Shown here: in pieces, positions 33,471 through 44,436 of the stretch
Numbering within the stretch: position 1 is the stretch's first letter
Layout: every line of letters starts with the position of its first letter
From: Malachius bipustulatus
Lineage: Eukaryota > Arthropoda > Insecta > Coleoptera > Melyridae
Direction: 5' to 3'
Length of the DNA stretch: 64,000 nt
Assembly: GCA_910589415.1 (NCBI GenBank)
Contig: OU342634.1
Span: forward strand, 21,015,144-21,079,143
Made by a program: the position numbers and the translations under genes
Notes under the pieces: model-generated
Seen by the model: only the letters and a program-made list of their open reading frames with translations
What the model was told of the DNA's origin: nothing
The model's database searches: none

Positions 33471-36400
33471 ATTATAAAAAAAAAATAGGAAGAAAATATT
33501 TATTATTGAATCGCATAAAAATACACTATTTCTGCGATTGATGCGCAAGAAGGTTTTTTTGTGCATTTTGAGTGTCTGTAAGCTTTTATGTAGTGTATAT
33601 GGTACAACCCCTGTAGAGGACAAGACTATCGGTACGATGACTACCCTGTCCATCCTCCAGAGGCGCCGCACCTCCTGTGCTAGATCTATGTATTTTGTAT
33701 GTTTTTCGGTGTCCGTTTTCTGCAAGTTGTGTGTATTGGGTATCGCTATATCTATTATATATGTATTTTTGTTTTCTTTGTCTATTAATGTGATGTCTGT
33801 TCTGTTATGATGAATTGTTTTGTCTGTGATGATGGCTCTGTCATAGTATAATTTGTGAGTGCTATTTTCTAATACTGTTTGCGGGTTGTATTTGTAATAT
33901 GGTGTATACATGTCGATGAGTTTGTACTGAGCTGCGAGTTTTTGATGTATAATGTTCGCCACCTGGTTGTGTCTATGTAGATAGTCGGTTTGTGTAAGTA
34001 TCCTGCATCCAGCTGTAATGTGTTGTATTGTTTCCTGTGATAAATGACATTTTCTGCATGTATCGTCTGTGATTGTGGTGTCCTTGAGTATATGTTTTCT
34101 GTAGTTTTTAGTATTTATTGTTTGATCCTGTATAGCAATCATGAACCCTTCGGTCTCCCCAAAAAGGTTCCCACAACTAAGCCACTTGTTCGACGCCTGT
34201 TTGTCGACATGGTTCTGGCTCAGCTCATGGGGGTGTCTCCCATGGAGTTCCTTCTGGGTCCACGCCTGCTGTTTTGTATTATTATCTGTTATGGGTAGCT
34301 CCAAGTTTTTGTTATGTAGGTTTAAAGGTGTGTTGTTTCTGTCTGCGATATTTACGGCTTTGTGTAGTTTGGACGTGGTTTGTTTTGCGTGAAAGAACTC
34401 TCGAAGATTATTTATCTGTTTGTGGTGCAGATTGGGTATGTCAATAAGGCCTCTTCCCCCCATCTCTCTAGGTAGAGTCAGCCTTTCTGTGGCTGATTTA
34501 GGATGATGTTGTTTGTGTCTTGTGAGTGTTGTTCGGGTTTTCCTCTGGAGGTCTTCTAAGTCTGTCTGTGTCCATTGTATAACTCCAAACGAGTATGTCA
34601 GTGTCGGTACAGCGTATGTGTTTATTGCTTTTATTGTGTTTTTGGCATTCAGTTTTGTTTTTAATATTTGGTTTAGTCTGTTTATGTACGTTTTTCTTAG
34701 TGTTTGTTTTATTTGTGTATGTTCTGTGAGCTTGGCCTGCTGGAAACCAAGATATTTATAGACCTCGCCCTCTTCCATGGATTCAATCTTGTCGCCATTT
34801 TCAAGAGCGAATTCACCTGCCACCAGGGTTCCTTTTTCGATGTTGAGAGTTTTACATTTCTCCAACCCAAACTCCATATGTATGTCCTGTGAGAATGTGT
34901 GTGTAATTTTCAGCAGATGTTGCAGCTGTGTTTGTGTGGATGCGTATAATTTTATATCATCCATGTATAGCAGATGCGACAGAGTATAGTGTGTTGTTTT
35001 GTTGTCTCTGATGTTGAATCCATAATTTGAATTATTCAGCATGTTTGAGAGTGGATTCAAGGCAAGGCAAAACCACAGTGGACTCAATGAGTCCCCCTGG
35101 AATATGCCTCGACGTATAGGTATTTCTTCTGTAGTTATAGTTGTTTTATTGAGCGTAAGACGTAGTGTAGTTCTCCAGTGTGTCATAATGTTCTCGAGGA
35201 AGGCGATGAGCGTGGGGTGAATTTTGTAAATGTTTAATATGTGTATCAGCCAAGTATGTGGTGTGCTGTCAAATGCTTTTTTGTAATCTATGTATGCCAT
35301 GTTTAATTGTCTATGTTGTCTATGTGCCTGACGCAGAACCACTGAGTCGATAAGGAGTTGTTCCTTACATCCCATGTGGTTTTTGCGGCATCCCTTCTGC
35401 TGTTCTGTGAGTGCGTTATTGTTTTCCAGATGAGAGTATATTTTGTTTGTTATGTTTGAAGTCAGAATTTTGTAAATTGTTGGGAGACATGTTATTGGTC
35501 TGTATTGTGTAGGGTTTTCTGTATTATTGTTTTTTGGCATCATATATGTGATGCCCTGTGTAAAGAATGCAGGTGTGTTTTGCGGATTATTGAGGATATC
35601 TGTCAAATGTGCGGCCAGTTTCGGATGTAGGCATGTGAACTTCTTGTACCAGAAGTTATGGATGTTGTCTATCCCGGGTGCCTTCCAGTTATGAATGTTT
35701 TTGATTGTATCGCTTATGTCTCGTGGTGTAATCTCGCTGAATTCCATGTCTGTGATGTTTTGTGTATGTTTTGCCTCCTCTCTGATCCAACTCGCGTCCT
35801 TGCTATGCTGGACCGGATTGGACCAAAGGGACGACCAGTATCGTGTGAGTTCTTCTCTTGTGGGTGTTTCATAGTTATTTTTCTGTGAACTATTTTGATT
35901 CATGTTTCTATAGAATATTTTTTCGTTTTCTGTAAACTGTTTGTTGTGTTGTTTTCGCTGAGTGCATGTTCTGTATCTACGTAGTCTTTGCGTTTTCGCT
36001 GCAAGTTTCTGTTTCAAGGTGTCCATGTATTCAGTGATGTGTTGGTTATGATGTTCATGTTTTGTGTGAGTTTTTACTGTCTTGAAAATGTGGTGCATAT
36101 GCTTCATCAGTGTTTTGGATCTATTATTTTGTAGATATTGTGTGAGCCGGCCCAGATTTCGTCGAATTTCGTCTATCTGCGATTCAAGCCGACGCTCCCA
36201 GGCCGGTTTGTTTTGTTTATGTTGTGTCTGCGAGTCCTGAGGTCTTGTTTTTAGGCCATGATACCTAACTACCGCTACTGCTGCAGTATATATCAGTGTG
36301 TGTGTATCTGTCAGTGTGGAATCTTCCCGTATATGTTGTGGGAGTATATACTTATTCATGTATTGAAGAGTTTTTTCGAGTTTAGATGATGTATGTATCT

Positions 36401-37130
36401 TGGGTATTTTGTGTCTTTTTGCTGGGTCCGTTCCTGTGAATTGTAACAATGCTGTTTGCAATGAGTTCTCAAGGGCCTCAACAAGCTCAGTGTCCATGGT
36501 CTCCTGTGTATTTATTGTTTCTTCCGTGAGGCTGTATGCTAATGTTGTATCTCTGTTGTCTTCATGAGGTGTACTTGCGGTTTCTTCTATCTGCGTATTT
36601 GTAGTATTTTCCCGTTGTTGCAACTCTTGAGCAACCTGCTGTTTAATGTTCTCGAGTGTTGTCTGCGGAATGAGGTTACGTGCTACGATTGCTCTTCGCT
36701 GGTCAGCTATCCTCTGCTCCGTGACCTGTGCGTTTGGGTACTGTTTTGTGAATTCTTGGTGTAATATTTGTCTGTATTGTGTTTTGTCTGTTTCAAGTTT
36801 TGTGACTGTGTAATAGGTGCGCATAATAAAGCTGTTCATTTCATTCGTCCACTTCATGCGCACCCTTTGTTTTCCCGCCTTGGTGGTCTCCGGTTGGAGT
36901 CCAGTAGAAACACCAGGGTCGAGTTGGGCTTGGTGGGCTGGCCCAGACCTCCCCACTAGTGGGGGCATTGCAGTAACCATACTTGGGCCGGCGCTGCTTT
37001 CACCACCGGTTGCCAAGGGAGACTGTAGCCGATTTTGCGAACTTGAGCCTCTGCCTAACTCACGAACGCGGACCTTGTTAACCCGGGCGACGTCCGAGCC
37101 GGTATGGGTTTTATTATTTCTTCTTTCCAT
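33438..37130 (-). CDS. R4/Dong-type non-LTR retrotransposon polyprotein (element A), 1230 codons
   Basis: This is a single long frame. Residues about 91-154 form a Myb-like DNA-binding segment (RMKWTNEMNSFIMRTYY ... TEQRIADQRRAI). The reverse transcriptase runs from about 485 to 765, with YRPITCLP at 543-550, the catalytic Asp at 615 in MAYIDYKKAFD, RRGIFQGDSLSPL at 673-685 and catalytic YMDD at 722-725. After the thumb comes a C-x2-C-x8-H-x4-C zinc motif (Cys1025, Cys1028, His1037, Cys1042). A restriction-like endonuclease follows, with RTD at 1110-1112 and IIDIAIPN up to 1132. This order is that of R2/R4-group elements, and the YMDD box and TTA-repeat neighbourhood point to R4/Dong. The last 10 codons and the stop lie in the adjacent foldback repeat, so the native C-terminus is lost. 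Confidence 0.9.
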   Translation of the reverse strand: MERRNNKTHTGSDVARVNKVRVRELGRGSSSQNRLQSPLATGGESSAGPSMVTAMPPLVGRSGPAHQAQLDPGVSTGLQPETTKAGKQRVRMKWTNEMNSFIMRTYYTVTKLETDKTQYRQILHQEFTKQYPNAQVTEQRIADQRRAIVARNLIPQTTLENIKQQVAQELQQRENTTNTQIEETASTPHEDNRDTTLAYSLTEETINTQETMDTELVEALENSLQTALLQFTGTDPAKRHKIPKIHTSSKLEKTLQYMNKYILPQHIREDSTLTDTHTLIYTAAVAVVRYHGLKTRPQDSQTQHKQNKPAWERRLESQIDEIRRNLGRLTQYLQNNRSKTLMKHMHHIFKTVKTHTKHEHHNQHITEYMDTLKQKLAAKTQRLRRYRTCTQRKQHNKQFTENEKIFYRNMNQNSSQKNNYETPTREELTRYWSSLWSNPVQHSKDASWIREEAKHTQNITDMEFSEITPRDISDTIKNIHNWKAPGIDNIHNFWYKKFTCLHPKLAAHLTDILNNPQNTPAFFTQGITYMMPKNNNTENPTQYRPITCLPTIYKILTSNITNKIYSHLENNNALTEQQKGCRKNHMGCKEQLLIDSVVLRQAHRQHRQLNMAYIDYKKAFDSTPHTWLIHILNIYKIHPTLIAFLENIMTHWRTTLRLTLNKTTITTEEIPIRRGIFQGDSLSPLWFCLALNPLSNMLNNSNYGFNIRDNKTTHYTLSHLLYMDDIKLYASTQTQLQHLLKITHTFSQDIHMEFGLEKCKTLNIEKGTLVAGEFALENGDKIESMEEGEVYKYLGFQQAKLTEHTQIKQTLRKTYINRLNQILKTKLNAKNTIKAINTYAVPTLTYSFGVIQWTQTDLEDLQRKTRTTLTRHKQHHPKSATERLTLPREMGGRGLIDIPNLHHKQINNLREFFHAKQTTSKLHKAVNIADRNNTPLNLHNKNLELPITDNNTKQQAWTQKELHGRHPHELSQNHVDKQASNKWLSCGNLFGETEGFMIAIQDQTINTKNYRKHILKDTTITDDTCRKCHLSQETIQHITAGCRILTQTDYLHRHNQVANIIHQKLAAQYKLIDMYTPYYKYNPQTVLENSTHKLYYDRAIITDKTIHHNRTDITLIDKENKNTYIIDIAIPNTHNLQKTDTEKHTKYIDLAQEVRRLWRMDRVVIVPIVLSSTGVVPYTLHKSLQTLKMHKKTFLRINRRNSVFLCDSIINIFFLFFFYNDNLTHVLKMT

Positions 37131-37229
37131 TGCTCTGCCGCGGCAGGTTGCATTTTAAACCTACTGCCAGGTAACTCGGGTCCGTGGGGTCGTCACTCCC
37201 CAAATATCTCAGTGAGATACCCCTGCGGG
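33471..37229 (-). mobile_element. R4/Dong-type retrotransposon, element A (near full length)
   Basis: The element is transcribed right to left. Its 5' end with about 100 bp of leader abuts a TTA microsatellite at 37230, and its 3' end abuts the foldback dimer at about 33470 without a TTA tract. A short T-rich segment lies at the 3' junction. The 3' untranslated region and the end of the ORF appear deleted. No in-frame stop was seen in the body. Confidence 0.8.

Positions 37230-37265
<36 letters not shown>
37230..37265. repeat. (ATT)n microsatellite between elements A and B
   Basis: About 12 ATT units. It is the 5' boundary of element A and the 3' tail of element B. Confidence 0.95.
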
Positions 37266-37267
<2 letters not shown>

Positions 37268-38494
37268 CACTATTCTCAGGTCTCCTGGTTAATGATCTAA
37301 ATGGGGTACGGGTTTTCACCAAGCACTCCCATCTACTCTTGACTTAAGAATCTTCTAACTATTCTGGTGGTGTTAAGTATGACAGCCTTCTGCATCACAA
37401 TGAAAGCAGGAGTTCGTATACCCAATATGTCTAAGCTCCTGTGAAGTTCCTTTGGTACAATCCCTGTGGCAGAGATGACAACCGGAACTACAGTGACTTT
37501 ATTTAGGTTCCACATCTTTTTTAATTCATCCGCCAATTCAGTGTACTTGCGTTTCTTCTCTGCGATAGTGGTAAGAATATTGTGGGTGTTTGGAATGGCA
37601 ATGTCCGCTATGATGGCTTCCTGCTTCTGCCTATCTCTAACAACAATGTCCGGTTTGTTAAATGGTACACAACGGTCAGTGATAATGGACCTGTCATAGT
37701 AAATGGTGTACCGTTCTGTTTCGACGACAGTTTTTGGCTCATACTTATAGTATGGTGTTCTAGGGTGATCTGTAAGAACTCCTAGTCTGTAGCATATTTC
37801 CTGGTGAATGATTAACGCTACTTGATTGTGTCGATGTAGATAGTCACTCTGGGCAAGTAAGCTGCACGCTGCTGTGATATGCTGAATTGTCTCAGGCTTT
37901 TCCCCACATCTTCTACATCGCTCATCAGCTATATTAGGGTCTTTGATGATGTGTCTCAAGTAGTTCCTCGTCTTCACCACTTGGTCTTGAATCGCCAACA
38001 TAAAACCCTCTGTCTCAGGGTACAGCTCCCCAGCCTTTAACCACGCGTTTGACGCTTGTTTATCAACAAAAGGTTTATCAAGATCATGGGGGTGTCTCCC
38101 GTGAAGGGCTTTACTGCGCCACTCGCGGTTCTTTTCCTCACTGATTCCTGTTTCTTCATTCCGCTGCGTTCTTTCACTTGCCAGATTGAGGGGCGTATAT
38201 TTACTGTCTGTTTTGCTTATGCACTGATGTAGAGGCGATGTGGATCTTGTCTGGAGGAAATATGTTCTCATGAGCTTAATTTGATGGTTGTGCAGGTTTT
38301 TAACATCAACCAAACCCCTTCCTCCTTCTTCTCTTTTCAGCGTCATACGAATTGTGCTCGATTTTGGATGATGTTTTCTATGTTTTGTCAATTCGATTCT
38401 TGTTTTTCTCATGATATTTTCAAGGTCCGTTTCTGTCCATGCTATAACACCAAATGAGTATGTTAGCAATGGTACAGCCCACGTGTTAAGAGCT
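37266..38494 (-). pseudogene. R4/Dong-type retrotransposon, element B, 5'-truncated (C-terminal half of polyprotein)
   Basis: The minus-strand frame 37333-38494 encodes about 385 residues with a normal stop (ending RIVRRFLSQE), followed by a 66-bp 3' UTR and an ATT tail. The zinc motif CRRCGEKPETIQHITAAC and the endonuclease motif KPDIVV ... ADIAIPN are intact. RT catalytic motifs are missing because the element is truncated within the thumb region at about 38494. By eye about 55% of residues match element A in the shared region, so B is a different lineage. It is nearly identical to element C. Dead as an autonomous element. Confidence 0.9.
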
Positions 38495-38506
38495 TTTTTT
38501 TATTTA

Positions 38507-38514
<8 letters not shown>

Positions 38515-38576
<62 letters not shown>
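38515..38576. repeat. (TTA)n microsatellite between elements B and C
   Basis: About 20 TTA units, preceded by a T-rich imperfect stretch. Confidence 0.95.
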
Positions 38577-38578
<2 letters not shown>

Positions 38579-39998
38579 CACTATTCTCAGGTCTTCTGGT
38601 TAATGATCTAAATGGGGTACGGGTTTTCACCAAGCACTCCCATCTACTCTTGACTTAAGAATCTTCTAACTATTCTGGTGGTGTTAAGTATGACAGCCTT
38701 CTGCATCACAATGAAAGCAGGAGTTCGTATACCCAATATGTCTAAGCTCCTGTGAAGTTCCTTTGGTACAATCCCTGTGGCAGAGATGACAACCGGAACT
38801 ACAGTGACTTTATTTAGGTTCCACATCTTTTTTAATTCATCCGCCAATTCAGTGTACTTGCGTTTCTTCTCTGCGATAGTGGTAAGAATATTGTGGGTGT
38901 TTGGAATGGCAATGTCCGCTATGATGGCTTCCTGCTTCTGCCTATCTCTAACAACAATGTCCGGTTTGTTAAATGGTACACAACGGTCAGTGATAATGGA
39001 CCTGTCATAGTAAATGGTGTACCGTTCTGTTTCGACGACAGTTTTTGGCTCATACTTATAGTATGGTGTTCTAGGGTGATCTGTAAGAACTCCTAGTCTG
39101 TAGCATATTTCCTGGTGAATGATTAACGCTACTTGATTGTGTCGATGTAGATAGTCACTCTGGGCAAGTAAGCTGCACGCTGCTGTGATATGCTGAATTG
39201 TCTCAGGCTTTTCCCCACATCTTCTACATCGCTCATCAGCTATATTAGGGTCTTTGATGATGTGTCTCAAGTAGTTCCTCGTCTTCACCACTTGGTCTTG
39301 AATCGCCAACATAAAACCCTCTGTCTCAGGGTACAGCTCCCCAGCCTTTAACCACGCGTTTGACGCTTGTTTATCAACAAAAGGTTTATCAAGATCATGG
39401 GGGTGTCTCCCGTGAAGGGCTTTACTGCGCCACTCGCGGTTCTTTTCCTCACTGATTCCTGTTTCTTCATTCCGCTGCGTTCTTTCACTTGCCAGATTGA
39501 GGGGCGTATATTTACTGTCTGTTTTGCTTATGCACTGATGTAGAGGCGATGTGGATCTTGTCTGGAGGAAATATGTTCTCATGAGCTTAATTTGATGGTT
39601 GTGCAGGTTTTTAACATCAACCAAACCCCTTCCTCCTTCTTCTCTTTTCAGCGTCATACGAATTGTGCTCGATTTTGGATGATGTTTTCTATGTTTTGTC
39701 AATTCGATTCTTGTTTTTCTCATGATATTTTCAAGGTCCGTTTCTGTCCATGCTATAACACCAAATGAGTATGTTAGCAATGGTACAGCCCACGTGTTAA
39801 GAGCTTTGAACAAATGTTTACTATTGAGTTGTGTTTGACAAATCTTTCTGACTCTTTGTATGTATTCTGCAAGCAGTTTTTCTTTGATTTTAGTATGTTC
39901 TACTAGTTTAGCTTGCTCATAACCTAGGTACTTGTAAACATCCTCTTCTGTCATTGAACCTATCCTCTCTCCATTTCCCAATTCAATTCCTTGGGCTC
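38577..39998 (-). pseudogene. R4/Dong-type retrotransposon, element C, 5'-truncated
   Basis: Protein frame 38644-39998 has the same sequence as element B over B's whole length. It extends about 70 residues further upstream (GERIGSMTEEDVYKYLGYEQ) before truncation at a TTA tract. The zinc and endonuclease motifs are intact and RT catalytic motifs are absent. The 3' UTR differs from B at only about one position near the end (TCTTCTGG against TCTCCTGG). Both ends abut TTA repeats, as expected for elements that target such repeats. Confidence 0.9.
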
Positions 39999-40058
<60 letters not shown>

Positions 40059-40060
40059 TA
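39999..40060. repeat. (TTA)n microsatellite at the 5' side of element C
   Basis: About 20 TTA units ending in TTTAGGGTAGCC. Confidence 0.95.
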
Positions 40061-41126
40061 GGGTAGCCAATGCTGTTAATGTCAAAACTCCTGCGACCTG
40101 TGGTGAAGACGCAATATTATAATCGATGTCAGGAGTCCGAATATTGCCGGTTTTTTCGACAAACTGGGAATGGTTTCATCGAGTCTCTATAGTCTCTACT
40201 CCTCAAAATTATTCAAAAACTATGCATCATTAAAATAACGTATTTACCCGCGAATTTCCTTTTTGCACTCACATTTTCTGATCGACTGTTGTGTGTAACA
40301 TCAATAAGTTTCTCGAGGGAGCACATCGCAAAAACCAATTTTAGCAGAACTTTACCCTGCTATAATATAAGGCGTAAAAATCAGGGAACTTGCATATAAG
40401 TATATTTATCTTATGAGTATAATAAGCGGCAGTACAGTTCTTTGTGAGCTAAAGCAGCGCGACAGCAGTGTCGTGTCGCGATTATGTTAATCTTAAGAAT
40501 TTAATAAACTGATGTATCAGCGCCAATAAAAATCAGGGTTTTTCAAAACATGTGTCGGAATATTAAACGTGTGATTCCTGGAGTCGTTCTATGAAAAGAA
40601 GTTCCTTTTAACTCGGGTCCGCAAACGCACTATTTTCGCCATACATATAGGGGTCAAAGAAATTTTTTTCAGTTTTTTTTTTTGGCGGTACCTTAGATAC
40701 AAAACTTAAATTCTTGAGTGAACAATTAATTTAAAATGGCAGCGAAACAAATGATCAATTTTATGGAAAACAAATAATTTTTTGTCCACAAGAAAACATG
40801 TTGCTACTTTTATGTTGCATAAAAAGCCGTTTTTCTCGAAAACAGTTTACGTTACAGCCTTTGGCCAGGAGAAAGTTTTTTATGAATGTATAGAAAATAT
40901 GGCGGTAATGAAACGTGCCCTCAAAATAGGAAGAGAAATTTATTGAAGAAGAAATATGATAAGGTGTGTACAAAATCTCAGCTCTGTATCTCAGATGGTT
41001 ATTCCTGCAGATATCGTCAAATAACTGAACAAAAAAAAAATGTTTTTCACAGCCTGGATTTCAGAACGTGCCACGGAATAATACCTTTTACGACATTTTA
41101 CGACACACGTTTTAAAGCACCTGCTT

Positions 41127-41856
41127 ATACAGGGTGTTAAAAAAGTCCCGGCACTCTTTAATAAATCGCTAAATTGTGAGTTATGAAAAAAAAAAATTAA
41201 AAACAAGTCAATTTAATAATTTAATTTCCTTTATATTGATGTAAAAACAATTATGTAGGATGTTCTTTGGTTCAGTAAGATAACATTGTCTATTTTTTTA
41301 AATAGCACTTTCTGTATGTATATTAATTTATTTTGATATTTCCTGAGAAAATGCAATTAAGAATGGTTTTTACAGTTTCAGTTTAAAATGAGTAGGTAGG
41401 TTATGAGTTATAAACAAATGAAAACGATATTTTCAATTTTCAAAGTTGTTTGCCTTTGCATTAAAGAAGACTTGAAATATCGGGAAACCGCTTACATGTC
41501 TCTATGTTAACTTTCTATTACATAATATCCTATGATGCAGATAAAATTTTTATACAGGGTGATGAAAAATCTGATAATTTTAATCACCCTCTACAACCAT
41601 TTCATTTACATCATAGGATAATACACAAAAAGTTAAAATAGGGACATGTAAGCCGTTTTAATTTTAATGTAAACAAATTATTAATAGCGTTTTTCATTTG
41701 TTTATAACAACTCATACACTACTAATTTTAAACCGTAACTGCAAAGACCATTATTATTGGGTGTTGTCAGGAAATATGAAAATACAATAATATACAATGT
41801 ATTTCATTAAAAAAAGAACATTATAAATGGTACCGAGTCTTTTTCAACACCGTATA
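41127..41856. mobile_element. Foldback element FB8, 0.73 kb
   Basis: The ends are TATACAGGGTGTTAAAAAAG and a mirrored CTTTTTCAACACCGTATA. The central core contains GCTTACATGTCTC and ACAGGGTGATGAAAAATCTG, mirrored by GGGACATGTAAGCC. The same core is found at 47780-47960, 54840-55010 and 56530-56740. No coding sequence. Confidence 0.8.
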
Positions 41857-42344
41857 TAAAAAATAAAAAAAATTCTACTCCTAAGGTGTTGTAACGCAAC
41901 AATCACTCCTTACAACACTGCCTGCCTATCATTTCTTTAAAATATAATCTTCTCCAAAGATGAAAAGATATTGTCCTAAAAAAAATCATTTCTAAAATTT
42001 CGAAATTTCAAAAAAAATTCATTTTCTACACCTTATTACAGAGTTGACATCGAGGGGTGTTCTTGGTAATCCTGGGTAACTTGACGTGATACTCGAGGAA
42101 GTGACAATCAGCCAGACAAAGGTAGTGAAAAACGGGAGTGAGCGGGGAAATTTATTTTAATAGTGGTTTATGGCCAATTTAGACTTGCCATGGTTAAAAA
42201 TTCATTTGATCCAGGATTCGTTTTCAGCACCCTCGAAAACGGATGGAGGAGACTAAATGATTTAGAATTATTATTGATTAGTTTTTTCGACTCCTGGCGG
42301 CGATTAGTGAACCTTATCCAATGAAATTTATGTCATCAACCCTT

Positions 42345-42480
42345 TGTAGAGTCTCTGAATATTTATGATAAATAAAACACTAATGCTCTAAAACTCTTCT
42401 GTATATTAGTGGACAAGATGTTATGAGGGTTACGCTTCCTTTAAACTACCATCTTCAGACATACCTATATTATTTAAATG
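42345..42480. repeat. Dispersed repeat, copy 1
   Basis: GATAAATAAAACACTAATGC, then CATCTTCAGACATA after about 90 bp, matches 49505-49625 in the same orientation. No family recognised. Confidence 0.6.
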
Positions 42481-44350
42481 AGAATTTAATTATTAATTTA
42501 TTTAAGATTTTTTATTTAAGAATTGATTTACTTATTTATAATAAGATAAATTTTTTCTTCTTATTGTTGGTCAAAAGAAAAACTACAAGTCTTGTGATTG
42601 GTTGAATGCATCTCATATAATTATCATAAACGTGATTATCTTTTAAATTCTATTTATTTCAATTATTGTAATTTATGCTTTGAAGGTTGAATCTGTGTAA
42701 GACTTTTTTATCAGTGAATGTGTCAACTTTTTCTTAAGCTTTTAGCAGTGAAATTCACACGGATTTGTTTCGGACACAGTGAATTTATAATCTAAATCCG
42801 AGGTATAAAGCCATACCTATCAACATGGCAAATTTATCCCTTGGAGAAAGTGATCTCCTGGTCACGTTCCATGTTCCTTCCCTACTATGTGAATCATCCC
42901 TCCTTGCAGGGCAGAGAACTGCCTATCAGTGAATCTCACGTATACTCCTCAGCCTCAGGATGTCAGTGTTGAAGAATTACGGCCGCCCTGTATTATCCCA
43001 CCGCTGATAACATTGTTCCGTCTTCCCTGATTGTCCCGCACACGTGTGTGATACTATCGTCTCCTTAGTCTAAGGACGTCAACCAATCCCGGTCGCGGGC
43101 ATCGTAAATTCAGCGCAGGAGAGCCTCATACTGCACTGCAGGAAATTTATTTATGAATACCTTTGCTTTGGTCTGTTTCAAATAAAACATGCTTCCTAGA
43201 AGTTTCAGCTATTTCCTTCTGTCTGATCAACTTCTTCAAGAAAGCTACAGTAAAGGTTTTACTGAATTCGTTAACTTCACCGGATATCTCAGTTGAAATG
43301 TTTGTAGACGCTACGAATACATAAGGTTTATTTTCTTGGAAGTTGAGATAAATAACCGATAAAAGAACATGTTAGACATAAGATTAAATTTGTTCGCAAT
43401 CGGTCCCATTATTGATTTTTTTGAGAGGCTATAAGTTTGAATATCTCGACAATAATATGTCACAGACGTTTAGAATGAATAATAATTTGCAATAGGTATA
43501 GAAATATTAAAAAAAGGACGAAAATGCAACTCACTTTTTGTTGGTAACACGTAGATAAGACAGTGATAGTGAGAGAAACAAAGACAGTATTATACATGTG
43601 AACGTCAGCGTCCTACCAAGGATCGTTGGTTTGCTACCGCCTGCGCACTCACACACGTCCGATCATTTTTCAATTTAATCTTTATTTCATAATTTTCACA
43701 GCTAGCTACACAAAACAGTGTAAAAAGTGTTGCGTGCATTTGAATCAATATTTTACCTATTACGCCACCAACAATACACAAACGTAAAAACGTTTAGATG
43801 CTTTTATTATTTATTGTTATTAAAGCCTTCGTACTCCTAAATACGTATATACCACCATGGGAACGACTCTGTCTTATCAGAACAGAATCAAAATTCTGAG
43901 TTGATTTGGTTCATAATATAATTGAAAGTTTTGATGGAAAGTGCAAGTATATTAATTGGGTACTTTCTATGCTGGATATTCCAAAAGTACTCTTAATTTT
44001 TTATTATTATATTAAGTTACTTTGTGATAAAGTTATGGATGTGTATTGGTTCATAGCAAATTCCTATATTTTGTTTGTAAAGACAAAAAACTGTGCTGTT
44101 CTGAATCGATCAGACTTTAATTGAGGTATTTAACTTCAACAGCGTTGTTTTAGTTCTTTTTGAGGCTCATAATCATGTTATATGAAAAAATTCTTTAAAA
44201 CAAAACTCTGAAGAAGAAAAAAACGAGGAAATAATTAACGCTTGTTCAATGTTCATGTCTACAGAAATCATAGTATATCCATTATGAAACAGTTTTTTCT
44301 ATTAATGCAAGCCTTGTTTATATTACATAAATAATTTTCTATTGTTACAG

Positions 44351-44436
44351 CTCCTGGAACCTCTTCGAAGATGCTACCTTCAATATTTTATGTCCTGGTA
44401 ATATGTGTTTTCCAAGTGACTGTATTTGCAAGGTAA
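44351..44436 (+). CDS. Beaten path-family gene, C-terminal exon with hydrophobic tail
   Basis: The acceptor is attgttacag|CTCCTGG, entering in phase 1, which completes the split codon left by the 28449 donor. It encodes APGTSSKMLPSILYVLVICV, then FQVTVFAR and TAA. The tail of about 17 hydrophobic residues ending almost at the stop, after a small-residue stretch (GTSS), looks like a GPI-attachment signal or a short membrane anchor. Beat proteins vary between secreted and membrane-linked forms, so this is inference. The three visible exons give 206 codons plus stop. An alternative donor (CAAG|gtaatt) overlaps the stop, so a longer isoform is possible. The exon assignment rests on phase, distance and the absence of any other candidate. 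Confidence 0.7.

Larger units (their letters stand above)
28450..44350 (+). other. Intron 2 of the Beat gene (15.9 kb)
   Basis: The intron begins gtgagg and ends attgttacag. It contains a foldback dimer (32.6-33.5 kb), three R4/Dong-type retrotransposons (33.5-40.0 kb), TTA microsatellites and a foldback (41.1-41.9 kb). I see no gene in 28450-31200, 40061-41126 or 41857-44350; these are AT-rich with short unsupported frames. Confidence 0.8.

Noticed and set aside
33538..37158. Many plus-strand open frames opposite element A
   Set aside because: They are antisense shadows of the R4/Dong ORF, rich in Cys, Val and Phe because of its A-rich coding strand.
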